Assembly: GCA_001465935.1 (NCBI GenBank)
Contig: LNKV01000058.1
Span: 62,001 to 126,000 of the forward strand
Direction of reading: 5' to 3'
DNA length: 64,000 nucleotides
Source of the DNA: Clarireedia homoeocarpa
Taxonomy: Eukaryota; Ascomycota; Leotiomycetes; Helotiales; Rutstroemiaceae
Translations under genes and position numbers: made by a program
In this document: piece by piece, positions 52,832-64,000 of the stretch
Position numbering within the stretch: the stretch's first letter is position 1
How the letters are laid out: each line of letters opens with the position of its first letter
The notes under the pieces: model-generated
What the model was told of the DNA's origin: nothing
Databases searched by the model: none
Seen by the model: only the letters and a program-made list of their open reading frames with translations

Positions 52832-54879
52832 ATGGAGAATGCAAAGTCTGCGATCACCCAGGGTGCATTGAAGTAAGTGATTGTGAATTCGGAAATTTCT
52901 CTTCCTTTGCTAATATTAGGCAGCGCAATCTTCAACGAACCTCATCTTCTCGAAACTCAGTTCCCTGTACCAGTATGCCAGGTAGTACAAGTCAAGGCTC
53001 TTGGGTCGGTCAGTGAGGGACAGCCGGATAGATACAGATTAGTATTGAGCGATGTACAAAACTTTGTTCAATGTATGCTTGCCACTCGTAAGTACAAACC
53101 ATTCACGGCATCTGTCTGTTGCCACGCTCACAGAATTATAGAGGCGAACCATGTGGTGCATGATGGCAAGCTTGTGAAGGGATGTTTCATTCGGTTGAAG
53201 CAATATCAAGCAAATTCAGTGAGGGGAAAGAGGTAAGCAATTGTGGTCACTCAGCATATACATCTACTAATTAATGCAGAATTCTTATTATCCTAGACCT
53301 CGAAGTCATCGAAAGTCTCGGAACAATGGAAAAGATCGGCGATCCGGTGGCAGTTAAAGTTGTTGAAGAGGAGGATGTCAAACCAAATAATACCACAATT
53401 GCCGGAAATGGCTTCTATGGGAACAAACCACAGCCTCAACAACCTGCAGCCCACGACCGTGCCCTCCCGTCTCGAACAGGACCCTCGAGTTCATCATCGC
53501 ACGGAACCATATATCCCATTGAGGCTTTATCGCCATACCAACACAAATGGACCATCAAAGCTCGAGTTACCTCAAAATCAGACATTAGAACATGGCAAAA
53601 ACCAAATAGTACAGGCAAACTCTTTAGTGTCAATCTTCTTGATGAGACCGGAGAGATCAAGGCGACAGGTTTTGGCGAACAATGCGATGCTTTCTACGAT
53701 TTATTCCAGGAAGGCCATGTCTACTACATTAGCAGCCCATGCCGAGTTTCAATGGCGAAGAAGCAGTTCTCCAATCTACCGAACGACTATGAGTTGATGT
53801 TCGAGCGAGACACCACGGTAGAGAAGGCCGAAGATCAAGATAATGTACCCCAAGTACGATACAACTTTTCCAGCATTGCAGATCTGCAATCAGTTGAGAA
53901 AGACAGCACGATCGATGTGATTGCTGTCCTCAAAGATGTTGGAGAAACGTCACAGATCGTTTCGAAAACTACTCAAAAACCATACGACAAAAGAGACTTG
54001 ACCCTGGTTGATGACACTGGATACTCCGTTAAACTGACAATATGGGGCAAGACTGCAGCCAACTTTGACGCCGACCCTGAGTCTGTTGTAGCTTTCAAAG
54101 GCGCCAAAGTTTCCGATTTCGGTGGCAGAAGTTTAAGCTTAATGTCTTCCGGCACAATGACCCTTGACCCTGATATTCCAGAAGCCCACAAGCTCAAGGG
54201 ATGGTACGATTCCCAAGGTCGTACCGAAGCATTCAACTCTCACTCCAACATGGCTGGCACAGGAACCGCAGGTGGTCGTCAAGAGAATTCCAAAACTATC
54301 GCTCAAGTTCGTGACGAAAACCTTGGAATGTCTGACGAAGCTGACTACTTCTCTACTCGTGCTACCATCGTTTACATCAAACAAGACAGCTTCTGCTACC
54401 CTGCCTGCTTAAGCGAGGGCTGCAGCAAGAAAGTCACAGATAAGAGTGACGGCACCTGGCGTTGCGAGAAATGCAATATTAGCCATCCTCGACCCGAATA
54501 CCGTTACATCATGTCTCTGAACGTCAGCGATCATACCGGTCAATTATGGCTTTCTGCATTTGACGATATAGGAAAATTGGTGATGGGCATGAGCGCGGAC
54601 CAGTTGATGGAATTAAAAGAGAATGACGCAGTTGGCTTAGAGAAGGCGTTTGAGCAGGCCAACTGCAAGATGCTGACGTTTAGGTGCAGAGCGAAAACTG
54701 AGACTTACCAGGACCAAGCAAGGTATGTCTATTTCCAAAAGGCCAAAAAAACAAAAAAAAAAAAAAAAACTGACATGGTATCTAGAGTACGTTATAGTAT
54801 CTTAGGAGTCAACCCTATAAACTATGCAGCGGAATCTTCGAAGTTAGCAGACTTGATCAAGGCCTATAATATTGATTAG
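52832..54879 (+). CDS. RFA1: replication protein A large subunit (RPA70)
   Basis: Five exons: 52832-52872, 52924-53087, 53142-53232, 53280-54722, 54786-54879; 610 aa, normal for RPA70. The last intron (54723-54785, 63 nt) is in frame and contains a poly-A-rich stretch. The N-terminal OB fold has VCQVVQVKALGS, RYRLVLSDV, and ANHVVHDGKLVKGCFIRLKQ. DNA-binding domain A begins YPIEALSPYQHKWTIKARVT; B has IDVIAVLKDVG. Domain C carries the zinc ribbon CYPACLSEGCSKKV with WRCEKCNISHPRPEYRY. The C-terminus is ARVRYSILGVNPINYAAES. It binds single-stranded DNA in replication, repair and recombination as part of the RPA trimer. The exon 3 acceptor ATAG at 53138-53141 was chosen because the nearer CAG would bring an in-frame stop. 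Confidence 0.96.
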
Positions 54880-55496
54880 ATGACGGGGCGGTGGGTGTAT
54901 ACATTTATGTAGCTTATGACGAATGGACGGGATACAGAGGAATGGGTGATCTCAGGTATGGGTGTTAAATTAGTTACTTTGCCGGCAATGAGGCAGGCGG
55001 TGGTTAGATTCATTCATCGTATACTATCTCACATTACGAAGAAATGGCGTTAATATACCTCATCATTTGTAGCAACTGTGTGCTCGCTGGCTTCTGCACA
55101 TGAGATAGTATAGTAAGTCTCTAGATCAATCACACAACATTGACAGAATCTCGCAATTGAAAGAGCAGTTTGCTCCTACAATTTCTTCATTCATATCTTC
55201 ATCTTCCCTAAGTGATGGAAATGTAAAGGCTCTCTATCTCGTGATATAGTAGCTATCAATGATATCTTCATAGACGCCATTAGTAAGCCATCATGCTCGC
55301 AGGTGGAGCGCTGTCCCTTGTAAAATATGCTCGCTCATTGCGCCGTTGCTTTGCTTTGCTTTCGATTTCTTCGATAAGCCGACCAGTTCTCCATGAAAAT
55401 CATGCAAGCTTCGCATTGCTTCCCCAAAGTCCTGAAACTCTACATGCTCCCTAGCTTCAGCCAGGTTGTGTCGCAGCTTCATTGACTTTATTACAT
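54880..55496. other. convergent 3' intergenic region
   Basis: Lies between the 3' ends of RFA1 and CSN3. The frame at 55291-55545 looks like antisense noise; ACATGAGATAGTATAGTAAG and its inverted relative (ACTATCTCACAT at 55023-55034) form a small inverted repeat about 60 bases apart. Confidence 0.5.
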
Positions 55497-57081
55497 TTAG
55501 TACATTTCCGTCATGATATCCTCGTCCTCGATAACCGTGTTCCAATCCATATTCACATCGGTCGATCCATTAGCCTTAGCAATCTTCTTCGCTTTCTGTG
55601 CAGACTCGATGAAGCGCTTGTCATGTGTCAATATCCGATCAGTGATTTTGATTTGTGCAGCTAGATTCTGGATCTGGCGTGTGGTCGCCACCAGTTCCTT
55701 TTGAATCTGTGCTTCTGACAGCAGTGGGCCAGATGGAGCAAAAGTCAGCACTGTTTGTCCACTCTGGTCTCTAATCATGTTTCCATGCAAGGTGCCTTCG
55801 CCAATCATGCTTTGAATAAGTTCTTCCGCTTTCTGGATTGAGGCTAATTTAGCACCAGTTTCTGCGCTCGTTGTAAGACTGTTCACTTCTTGTACCCCGA
55901 TTTTCGAGTAAATGTTCGCAAGATTGCGGATTTGAGACTTTTGGTAGGTTGATAAAACGCATAACATCAGGCCAGTGTTACCGTCGTCGGTCCAAATTTG
56001 CTGACCGTGCTCTATTTCCGACTTGAGGCGCGATGCTGAACCGGTTTCAAATATACTGGCTACAGCTTCATACGGTTTGGCAATGGTGTGATAGACTCTT
56101 GCTGCTTGGTGAGAGGTCGTTTTTGGAAGTTGTACAACCTTTCCTTCTAGCAGAAGACCCACAAGTAACCACTTTTTGTATGCTTCAACCATGGGAAGAC
56201 TGACACCTTGATCTCTCGACGGATATGTAATCGCATTCTCTAGCATCTCGAATGCAGCCTCCCATCTTTGCAAGCCGATATAAACCATTCCGCTGTAAAA
56301 GAAGTACTCCAAAACTTCGAGAGCACTTAATTTCGCAGTAAGACCAGAGTGTGTGGTTACGTAGGAGCTTGAAGCAAGGCCAACCTCACATATAAATTTC
56401 GTGTACGATATGCTTTCTTTCGCGGGCAAGTATAGGATATGCTTGTCCAAAACCTCGACAACAGATTCGTATTGGCGAGTTTCGAGGGCCAGTTTGACAA
56501 GGAACAGATGCGTTGAGGTAAGAACAGACCCCGAAGGATCAACTCGTAGTATAGCTTCTCGAATTGGTTGTATTGCCGCATCAGGCTGTAAGACGTCAGT
56601 ATACCATTTTCGTTTAGCTCGCAATATAGGAAACGCACCTGGCGCGTCTGTCGAGCAAGCTTGGCCGCCGCATCCATAATTCGATTAAGCTCTTTGCCCA
56701 AATAACGGATCTGCCTGCCATCGAAGCTACACAGATACCCTGTAACCTTCCCCCACAGTTCTTCGAGGTCGATATTCTTCTCTCCGTTGTGCGCAGCAGC
56801 GATATGAGCTAACAAAATGAATGTGTATGGTACTGTATTCAAGGCGGGGTTGATGACCTGTCATGAACATATCAGCTCATGACAAACGTGATGTCAACAT
56901 TGGCGCTCACATCTAAGGGACTTTCACCACCCGACGTTGACTGCAATAAATTCTTCTCCGTCATCTTCCTCATATTTTCTATTTGTGCTTTGATTCCCTC
57001 ATCGTACTGTTGATCCGAGAGAGGATTTTGAGGAGGTGGATGGGGAGGAAAAGTAAGCATTCGTGAGAGGAGGTTATCCAT
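55497..57081 (-). CDS. CSN3: COP9 signalosome subunit 3
   Basis: Exons 56911-57081, 56639-56857 and 55497-56585; 492 aa. Both introns are clean (GTGAGC...GACAG; GTGCGT, TACTGAC branch, TTACAG) and join ESPLD to VINPALNTVPYTF and LARQTRQ to PDAAIQPI. N-terminal helical repeats include DGRQIRYLGKELNRIMDAA and EYFFYSGMVYIGLQRWEAAF. The PCI/winged-helix part shows SQIRNLANIYSKIGVQEVNS, EELIQSMIGEGTLHGNMI, and the acidic tail is DWNTVIEDEDIMTEMY. As part of the COP9 signalosome it helps remove NEDD8 from cullin-RING ligases, which in fungi influences development and secondary metabolism. Divergent from PRO2. Confidence 0.9.
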
Positions 57082-57568
57082 CTTGCTCGAAGTCTAACTA
57101 GTATGTATTTGTTCTTCTATCTTGCGCCAACTGAGGTCCAACGCTTCGAAGCTTCAAGGATTTTGATATGTCGAAATGAAGTTGCACACTGGAAACGATT
57201 AAAAACCCCGGAACTTTGAATTCCAACGCAGAAGTCTGGAGGATTGTTGTCTTCCTTGTCGCAATTAACCCTGTGGAGTGTGGAGGGGAAAAGAGAAGGC
57301 TGTGGTGCTGCCTTGAAGCTTCGACCCGGTTGATTTCCTGGGGTCGGCAGCTTGTTAGCGCAAAAGATAAGTCTGATTGCGCCATCACGTGTAACAAAAT
57401 TTCAAGAAAACAGTCATCTGGAGGAGGGACAAAGAGTTGTAAAACTTCTTACTTATGAATTGACTATAAAATCACATTTTCTGGGATCTAAATTTGACTG
57501 GGTGCCCTGGATCTTTCTTTTCATTCCAAAACTGATCACTCAATCCTTGTGCGGAGACCTCAATCCCC
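57082..57568. promoter_or_regulatory. divergent promoter, CSN3 / PRO2
   Basis: A 487-base spacer between start codons of two divergent housekeeping genes; overlapping short frames here lack any family feature. A TGACTATAAAATC box at about 57461-57473 is a plausible TATA element for PRO2. Confidence 0.5.
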
Positions 57569-59029
57569 ATGTCTCTCACAAACGCACTCCCTGAAGAAGC
57601 TGCACGCGGGGCAAAATCAGCTTCTCACATTCTAGCTACACTTCCGACCGCTTCAAGGAACCAAGCACTTACTGCCATTCATGATGCGCTCTTACAAAAC
57701 AAGGACGAGATCTTGGCCGCTAATGCTCGGGACCTGGAGTTGGCCGGAAAAGAAGCCGAAGATGGTCGTCTGAGTTTAAGTATAGTCTCGAGATTGGATC
57801 TTGGAAAGAAAGGAAAGTGGGAGGATATGCTGAAGGGTATATTGGATGTACGAGACCTAGAGGACCCAGGTCAGTTCTCTTCGTTGCTGCAAACTATACT
57901 CTTTTGCTGACTAGCAGTGACAGTCGGCAAAGTCACATTAAGAACACGACTAGATGACAAGCTGGATCTTGAAAGGGTGTCATGTCCAATTGGTGTACTT
58001 CTGATCATTTTCGAAGCTCGGCCGGAAGTTATTGCAAATATTGCCTCCCTTGCTATCAAATCTGGAAACGCTGCCATCCTAAAAGGTAGGATCATTTTTG
58101 GCTTCTTTGCTTCCTCCTGACCACTGACTTACTTCAATAAAGGCGGTAAAGAGTCCACAGAATCCTTCATTGCCATCTCGAAGGTTATCTCTGCAGCTCT
58201 AGAGCCAACTGATGTCCCGGGAGCCGCCATACAGCTTGTCACTACCCGGGATGTCATTCCTCAGCTCTTGTCGTTAGACCAGTACATTGACCTCGTCATT
58301 CCCAGAGGTTCAAACGAACTTGTCCGATATATCAAATCCTCGACCAAAATTCCAGTCATGGGCCATGCTGACGGTCTTTGTTCAATATACCTTGAGCAGA
58401 CCGCTGATCCAGCCATGGCGACGAAAGTCATTGTCGACTCTAAAACCTCATACCCAGCAGCATGCAACAGCGTCGAGACTTTACTAGTAGAGCAAGCTGC
58501 TCTAGATACAATTCTTCCCCAGGTTGCAGAAGCACTTCTAGAAAAGGGTGTTTCCTTGCGATGCGACGAAACCACTAAAAAGGCTCTTACATCTAAACTT
58601 CCCTCCCATCAAGGTGTTTTTCTCCAAGATGCCACAGAAAGTGATTTTGACACAGAACATCTAGCACTTGTACTAGCCATCAAGACCGTTTCTGGCCTTA
58701 CAGAAGCCATCTCTCACATCAATATCCACGGCTCTCACCACACAGATGTGATCCTCACATCATCTTCCACTCTTGCCGAAAATTTCATGTCCGGAGTCGA
58801 TTCAGCTGGAGTTTTCTGGAACACATCTACTCGAATGGCAGACGGTATGCGCTATGGATTCGGCACCGAAGTAGGCATCTCAACCAACAAGATTCATGCT
58901 CGAGGTCCTGTCGGGTTGGAGGGCCTTATGATCTACAAATACAAAATCCGCGGCAATGGCCAAATGTCCGTCGAGTACGGCGAAGGACCTGGTCAAAAAC
59001 GCTTTAAGCATGAAAAAGTTCCAATATAG
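57569..59029 (+). CDS. PRO2: gamma-glutamyl phosphate reductase (proline biosynthesis)
   Basis: Exons 57569-57869, 57918-58085 and 58143-59029; 451 aa, the usual length. Introns GTCAGT...GCAG and GTAGGA...AAAG restore VTVGKVTLRTRLDDKLDLER and AILKGGKESTESF. Family marks: ANARDLELAG, VSCPIGVLLIIFEARPEV, NAAILKGGKE, LVIPRGSNELV, the catalytic cysteine in YPAACNSVETLLV, GVFWNTSTRMADGMRYGFG and EVGISTNKIHARGPVGLEGL. It reduces gamma-glutamyl phosphate with NADPH to glutamate semialdehyde, the second step from glutamate to proline, in the cytosol. Confidence 0.97.
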
Positions 59030-59892
59030 AATTTTCCTCACATCGACCACAAAAAAAAAATAGAATCATTGGACGTATATCACCTATTGCACTTTTTCTT
59101 AGCACCTCGTATTCTTCCTCGTATTCTTCCTTCAATAATGTCTCGCTGTACCCAATATTGACACTTGAGACGTCAGAGAAAATTTCCGAGACGTTCGTAT
59201 CCATGAACCCGATCAAACAAACCGCGCGTAATCTTGCAACTTTCCCCCTTCCCTACCTCTGCAGAACATCAACCAAATTCCTCTCTCTCCACTTATCCTG
59301 TCACCTGTTTCTCGCGATAACTTTCCAAAACAAGCCAATATTCTTGGCCTCGTTTGCACGCGCACGGTGAGATCTTACTATACTACTGCAAAAAGTTAAG
59401 TGGAGTTTTGTCCATCACTTCGCTTCGCACAGCAAACTCAAAACGAACGACCCCTTGACACAACCAGTGTAACAACCTCATCTACGCCGTCCCGTTCAGG
59501 ATGATGTTTGGACTGTTTAGTGTCGACCCAACCCTCAGGATCCTCCTTTTACCACCTTCTACCTCGCAGCTATAAAATGGTAATTGCTCGGGAATTGTGG
59601 GAGTTTTAATCTGTTCGGTACTTGGGGAGCTTCGCACCCCTGTTGGCGTTACTGGATGTGGCTTTGTTGCTGATATATAAAGTGGTTGTCGCTCGCAAAA
59701 GTTGGAGAAGGGTTTTCTTTTGAGACTACGGCCGGCCGGGGACAGGATCCTTTCTAGATATCTGGATTGAATTGATTATAATATTTTTCTTTTATAACTT
59801 CCTTTGGAGAATTCCATTGTTTTTTTCTCGGAGAAACGGAAATTGGAAGAGCTGGCTTGATTTAGTGGAAAAGAAAAAACAAGCAAACGAAA
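59030..59892. other. intergenic, long 5' region of secreted-protein gene
   Basis: No gene. GCTATAAAATGG (59570) and GATATATAAAGTGG (59671) are TATA-like boxes, the second at a plausible distance to give a roughly 200-base 5' UTR for the gene at 59893. Confidence 0.5.
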
Positions 59893-60151
59893 ATGTTGGT
59901 TTCTAATTTACTATTCACGGTGGCTTTGGGGACGACGGCGGTGTCAGCTAGAGCGGTTGAGAGGAGTGGTTGTAAGTTATTTCTCCTTGTTCTCTCATCT
60001 TCCTTTCATGGAGTTGGTTCGCAGTATTGAGCTTGGGTATTTGATCGACTGGATTGATGGCTGTGGTCAAGTCGCAGGAGACGACCGTCAGCACACCACC
60101 AGTGGGTGTACTAGCTATCCGACCAACTCCAAAACTTCAATATTCGACTAA
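59893..60151 (+). CDS. small secreted cysteine-containing protein (candidate effector)
   Basis: ATG 59893 opens MLVSNLLFTVALGTTAVSAR, a textbook signal peptide with a likely cleavage after VSA, then AVERSGC. An intron starts at 59969 (GTAAGT) or 59973 (GTTATT) and ends at an AG near 60025-60026. The second donor gives a frame that continues ELGYLIDWIDGCGQVAGDDR, then a GCTSY motif, ending SKTSIFD at 60149-60151. The mature peptide would be about 50 aa with three cysteines. No family recognised; small secreted proteins of this type are often effectors or signals. The splice choice is uncertain. Confidence 0.5.
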
Positions 60152-60244
60152 AATATATGCTTTTGAGATCTTTACTCCAGCAAGTGTATATAAGAGTTCT
60201 TAATGATTAAATTGCATTGGGACAATCAGATATATAAGTTTCCA

Positions 60245-61045
60245 ATGTCCAGATTGCACAGTACACGATTCACAATACCAAATTCTCCTTCCTTCTCGTC
60301 CTCTTCCCCTACACCACCCAAGCTAACCAACTACCCAGTCTCCAGCTCTCCCGCCCAACAACCCCTCGACCCCTCACTCAAACAACCCCCCTCTCACCTC
60401 CCAACCCAGGACTCCTCCTCCTCCCAAACCTGCAAATTCTCTCCCTCCCTCCCTCTCCCCACAACTTTCACCTCTACACTCCCCTCCACCCTCTACAGCC
60501 ATCTCCCCTCCCTACTCTATTCCCACTTCATCTCTCCCTCCTCCCTCTCATCCCCCACCGCCCCGCTCATCACAACCCTCTCCCTCGCCGAAGAAACAGG
60601 CGATGCCTCACTGCAGGGTATATACCTTGGTCTCGTGTACACCTCATTTGCATTCACATTGCATTCGCCTCCGCCCGCAGCTCTACCTCCCACCGCATCT
60701 CTTTCCCTCTCTCCCCCAGACGCACCGCCACAAAAGCCTAAAAATAAAAACCAACAAGGAGATTTCGATAAAACGTGGGGAACTATCGGGCTGGGGATGG
60801 AGATGGAGAGGAACGAGAAGCACCCTCTTTCGCCGTCGACAGCGAAGTTGACGGCAAAACAGAAAATGCAGAAGGCAAGAGAGGAAGCAAAACTGCAGTG
60901 CAAGAAACGGAAGCAGGAAAAGCGGATGAAGAAGTGTTTCCACGAGGCGGTGGATAAGATCGGGGAGAGTAGGTTAGTGGAGGGGACGCTGGAGTATCCG
61001 GGAGAGGGGGGGAAGATGAGGTTTTTGATTTGGAGGGTAGATTAA
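60245..61045 (+). CDS. conserved-looking hypothetical protein with Pro/Ser N-terminus
   Basis: The frame is open from 60203; ATG 60245 (MSRLHSTRFTIPNSPSFSSS) is preferred because a TATA-like GTATATAAGAG at 60185 would place transcription start near or after the first ATG. About 266 aa. The N-terminal half is Ser/Pro/Leu-rich, from CT-rich DNA. A structured-looking stretch (TFTSTLPSTLYSHLPSLLYS, LITTLSLAEETGDASLQGIY) and a basic helical C-terminus (KQKMQKAREEAKLQCKKRKQ, EAVDKIGESRLVEGTLEYPG, MRFLIWRVD) suggest a real protein. Not recognised. Confidence 0.6.
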   Translation: MSRLHSTRFTIPNSPSFSSSSPTPPKLTNYPVSSSPAQQPLDPSLKQPPSHLPTQDSSSSQTCKFSPSLPLPTTFTSTLPSTLYSHLPSLLYSHFISPSSLSSPTAPLITTLSLAEETGDASLQGIYLGLVYTSFAFTLHSPPPAALPPTASLSLSPPDAPPQKPKNKNQQGDFDKTWGTIGLGMEMERNEKHPLSPSTAKLTAKQKMQKAREEAKLQCKKRKQEKRMKKCFHEAVDKIGESRLVEGTLEYPGEGGKMRFLIWRVD

Positions 61046-63242
61046 CTGACTGATTAAGGAAGTAAGTCGAGTGGCAGGGGAAGTGGTTATTTTTGTTGGC
61101 GTGATTTGCTGGATTGGTCTGATATCTTAAAATCGGGGACCGAGGACATGGGAGTGCGTTTGGAGTAGGGATCACGGAGTGGATGGTGAATATATACACA
61201 TATATATTCATACCTAAGGGATAAAGGAATGGACTGGAACGACTTGGATTTCCGCGGTTCGGTATGAGGTGTTGGTTGGTTTGGTCTGGCCTGGCGGGTA
61301 TGGAGCGGAACATTCAGATTCTTGTATACTTGCTTGGCTATATATAACTAGTCGTCTTACAATTTTACTTCTCTATATACGGATCCATCCATCCATTCAT
61401 CTCAGCTCATTTCTAGGAATTTGAAATAAAAAAAATAAAAAAATAAAGGAACAGACAGTGACCAAACCCAACCCAACCCACCCAACAAAACAGATCCAAC
61501 ACGACGAGCAAGGCATTCATTCATTCATTCATATATATATATAAAGGCTCTCCATATCAGAATAGATATAAACTCCATCCATCCATCCATCCATCCATCC
61601 ATCCATCCATCCATCCATCCATCCATCCATCTATCCGTCACAGTTAAATCAAACCCTATTTGTCACCTCACCTACCTACCTACCTACCCAGCTCACTCCT
61701 TCCTAAATACCGTACTGTACATCCATCACCCCCTTTCTCAGCACCCCCTTTCTCACCAGACGAAACGAGCTCGAGCTCGAGCAAGATAGATAGATAGATA
61801 GATAGATAGAGTGAGGGGACGTGATAATATAACAACTTAACACTTTAACTTAACTTATATGATAACTTACTTACTTCTCGTAACTTACTGTACATCTATC
61901 TATCTATCTATCTAGGAAGAGAGATGAGATGAGATGGAGAATCAATAAAGTTCGTTGTTTTCTTGCATGTTCGAGCAAGCTCTCACCTCATCTATTATGC
62001 ATTCATTCATTGCCTTTCCCACCATCCCTACTTACTTCAAGGTCTCTCTCTCTCTCTCCTCTGCCATCCTGATCGCTATTTTCACACATGTACATTCCAC
62101 ATATACATTCCACTCAAGTCACAGTCATACATACATACATACATACATACATACACACATACACACATACACACACACACAAATTATCAAGACAAAATAA
62201 AGAGGGTCCATCAAAAATAGCTTTTAAATTCATCATCTGTATCTTAGAGTGTCCTGGTTCCTCTCATCCGGTTGTCATAAAGTCGTTCATCAGTTCAGTT
62301 ATCCGAATCCAAAATCCATAAATAAATAAAAATAAAAAGGAATAAAACAGCACATTTCCCTACACACCAGAATCTAACAAATCCAGGTGTAAATTGCATA
62401 AAAATGTGTTTGTATGCCATGCCATGCCATGCTAATTTCATTTCCATCAGCCATCCAGCAACCAATCACACATTCATCCCACAGGTCCTTGACTTCAATT
62501 CATTTGTTTCCCATTCCCATTCATATCCATGAAGGAAAACATCCAAAAAGAGTAACATTGACATAGATTGCAAAAAGAAAGGTCATTATTCATCATAAAA
62601 ATGTGTGGCAAAATAAGAAAACATCCCACGAAGGGAACAGAGAAAGATCAGAGAACTGAAAACTTGATGTTGTTTTTTTTTGAGCTTGTCAAAAAGTTTC
62701 CTTGTTCCCACGACTTCATAAAACATTGGTGTTATTTGGCGTAGAAAAAGAAGGGCTCCATGATTTTGTATCTCTGAATAAATAACTCATTTAAGCCATC
62801 CCATTAAGAAAACTAGAATCCCCAAAGTTTCGTGTCGACGCCTATAATGGCATTAAGTAGGCGGTTTATGTTTGTGGCAAATGATACCCCAAATTAAACC
62901 TCGCTTTGCATGCGTATCTGGTGGATCGTTTCTCAACAGAATTATTTCCTTTCCAATGTTACAACGCGTAAAATCGTCAGGCCGTATCGATGAACCCATT
63001 AGAATCATCTCGGAATCATTCGTAAATTCGTTGTCATTCCAAGGGTTGAATAATTTGCCGAATCTGTGTTCAGCTAGTACAAAGACAACCGTGAAAAGAA
63101 TAAGAAAAATTTTCTCTAAAGGAGTGTGCTTTTGATCGTGAAAAATGCTTTTGGGCGTGAGCCAGGTGAAACAGGACAGCTGATCATAAACTGATCACTG
63201 GACGAAAATGCAGAAATTTTGCAGTACATCGGACAACTCGAG
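61046..63242. other. 2.2-kb intergenic region with many microsatellites
   Basis: No gene. Contents include a CATT block with TATATATATA (61516-61543), the CCAT array at 61575-61630, CCTA near 61668-61688, GATA at 61787-61811, TATC at 61893-61914, CT near 62042-62060, CATA at 62128-62153 and CA-rich DNA to 62181. The part from about 62,200 to 63,242 is AT-rich and probably includes the long 3' UTR of the StuA-type gene. Confidence 0.6.
61575..61630. repeat. CCAT tetranucleotide array (about 14 units)
   Basis: Uninterrupted CCAT/ATCC units, followed by imperfect CTAT and CCGT variants. Confidence 0.95.
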
Positions 63243-64000
63243 TTACCGGCGTCTTTGTGTAATGGTCGTTCGAGCTCGGTTTAAAGTATTCTCGTATGTT
63301 GGACCTGAGACAGACGCTTCGTGGATGGTCTTTCGTCTCTTTAATCCGTCGTCCCCCATTCCACCCGGACCCCTGCTATCGGGACGATCACCATCGTCAT
63401 CATCTCGACCACGCTTGTTGCTTGCGGGAGCACCATTCATGATGTTTTGCTGACCAGCATACCCATTAGACATCGAAGAACCCAAATCAGATTGTGGCGC
63501 ATACACATCACCCGCTGCGCTACCATTGGCAGTGCCACGCTCGCTGCTCATTACATTATAAAGATTACTTGAAGGTGGCTGTATCCGCGGTGGAGTGCTG
63601 TAGCCACCTTGCTGAGCATAGTACGACTGTGGTGCGGATGCTGTTCGAGGAGTTGCTCGACCGGATGCAGGATGACTTGGTGAGCCGGTCATTTCAGGTG
63701 ATAGATGTGCGTGATCACCATTTAAGGAGCCAACGTTCTGGCCATTTGAGTAGTTGTAGGATCGACGGCTGGAATCATAGCTGCCAGAGTTATCGTGAGT
63801 GTACTCGCCTCCATCATGATCATGGTCTTGTTCTTCCTCGACCTGGCTGTGTCCGACCTGACCATTTCCTTGATGAATCATTCCATTTGCATCCTTGGCA
63901 TCATGGTGCTCTGACTCTGTACCTGGCGCTCTCGCTAGCGGAGGACCCATCTCATTCTTGATGTATGAGTTCTGCTGCGAGTACTGCGGCATGCTTTGTT
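63243..64000 (-). CDS. stuA: APSES regulator StuA/ASM-1, C-terminal part (5' end beyond window)
   Basis: The frame is open to the window edge, so only the C-terminal 250 or so residues are present and the APSES DNA-binding domain lies outside. The chain is Gln/Ser/Gly-rich and disordered, with an acidic patch HDHDGGEYTHDNSGS and the late block NVMSSERGTANGSAAGDVYA, DLGSSMSNGYAGQQ, NGAPASNKRGRDDDDGDRPD, and GLKRRKTI, a basic nuclear-localisation-like motif. This order matches the C-terminus of StuA/ASM-1 proteins, regulators of conidiation and development. The identification rests on the tail only. Confidence 0.8.
   Translation of the reverse strand, partial: QSMPQYSQQNSYIKNEMGPPLARAPGTESEHHDAKDANGMIHQGNGQVGHSQVEEEQDHDHDGGEYTHDNSGSYDSSRRSYNYSNGQNVGSLNGDHAHLSPEMTGSPSHPASGRATPRTASAPQSYYAQQGGYSTPPRIQPPSSNLYNVMSSERGTANGSAAGDVYAPQSDLGSSMSNGYAGQQNIMNGAPASNKRGRDDDDGDRPDSRGPGGMGDDGLKRRKTIHEASVSGPTYENTLNRARTTITQRRR

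Overview
This window is ascomycete nuclear DNA, most likely from a Leotiomycete of the Sclerotiniaceae type (Botrytis/Sclerotinia-like). The evidence is short introns of about 49-63 nt with CTAAC/CTGAC-like branch sites, fungus-specific families (HET, NACHT/STAND NLRs, DUF3455, 2EXR, DUF3723), a StuA/APSES C-terminus, and AT-rich repeat-laden intergenic DNA. The genus is an inference from gene content and style. Gene models were spliced by eye, so exon ends are best guesses checked for phase and family fit. Domain and family names rest on remembered family patterns and were not searched.

Layout. From 1 to about 27 kb is an accessory, repeat-rich compartment. It holds a DUF3455 secreted protein, a broken HET gene, an Ala/Glu/Gln-rich coiled-coil gene with an in-frame stop, TA-flanked MITEs, a 2EXR protein, and a dead NLR with a PigL_N-like N-domain, NACHT and WD40 repeats (9.3-12.1 kb) that has lost its P-loop segment. 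It also holds a Tc1/mariner transposase relic with a GC-rich hAT-like element nested in it (perfect 8-bp target duplication, interior partly an N gap), a large five-exon DUF3723 gene (17.2-21.6 kb) with small ORFs beside it, two further ORFs broken by single stops, and copia fragments.

From 28 to 43 kb the window looks like ordinary genome. It has a giant disordered protein (about 1,824 aa), a 3.9-kb microsatellite-rich intergenic stretch, an SDR oxidoreductase divergent from a TPMT-like methyltransferase, an OTU-domain deubiquitinase and a C2H2 zinc-finger protein. A smaller accessory island follows at 43-49.3 kb: a decayed GRE2-like reductase and an intact DUF7708-NACHT NLR.

From 50 to 64 kb is a dense housekeeping block: a quinone oxidoreductase, dienelactone hydrolase, RFA1 (replication protein A large subunit), CSN3 (COP9 signalosome subunit), PRO2 (gamma-glutamyl phosphate reductase), a small secreted protein, a conserved hypothetical, and the 3' end of a StuA-type regulator running off the window. 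DLH/RFA1, CSN3/PRO2 and SDR/methyltransferase pairs share divergent promoter regions.

No complete new defence or metabolic system is proven. The strongest leads are the nested hAT-in-mariner insertion, the P-loop-less NLR with near-identical WD40 repeats, and the DUF3723 plus NLR combination. The latter two families are recurrent cargo of Starship giant transposons, but no captain recombinase was seen.
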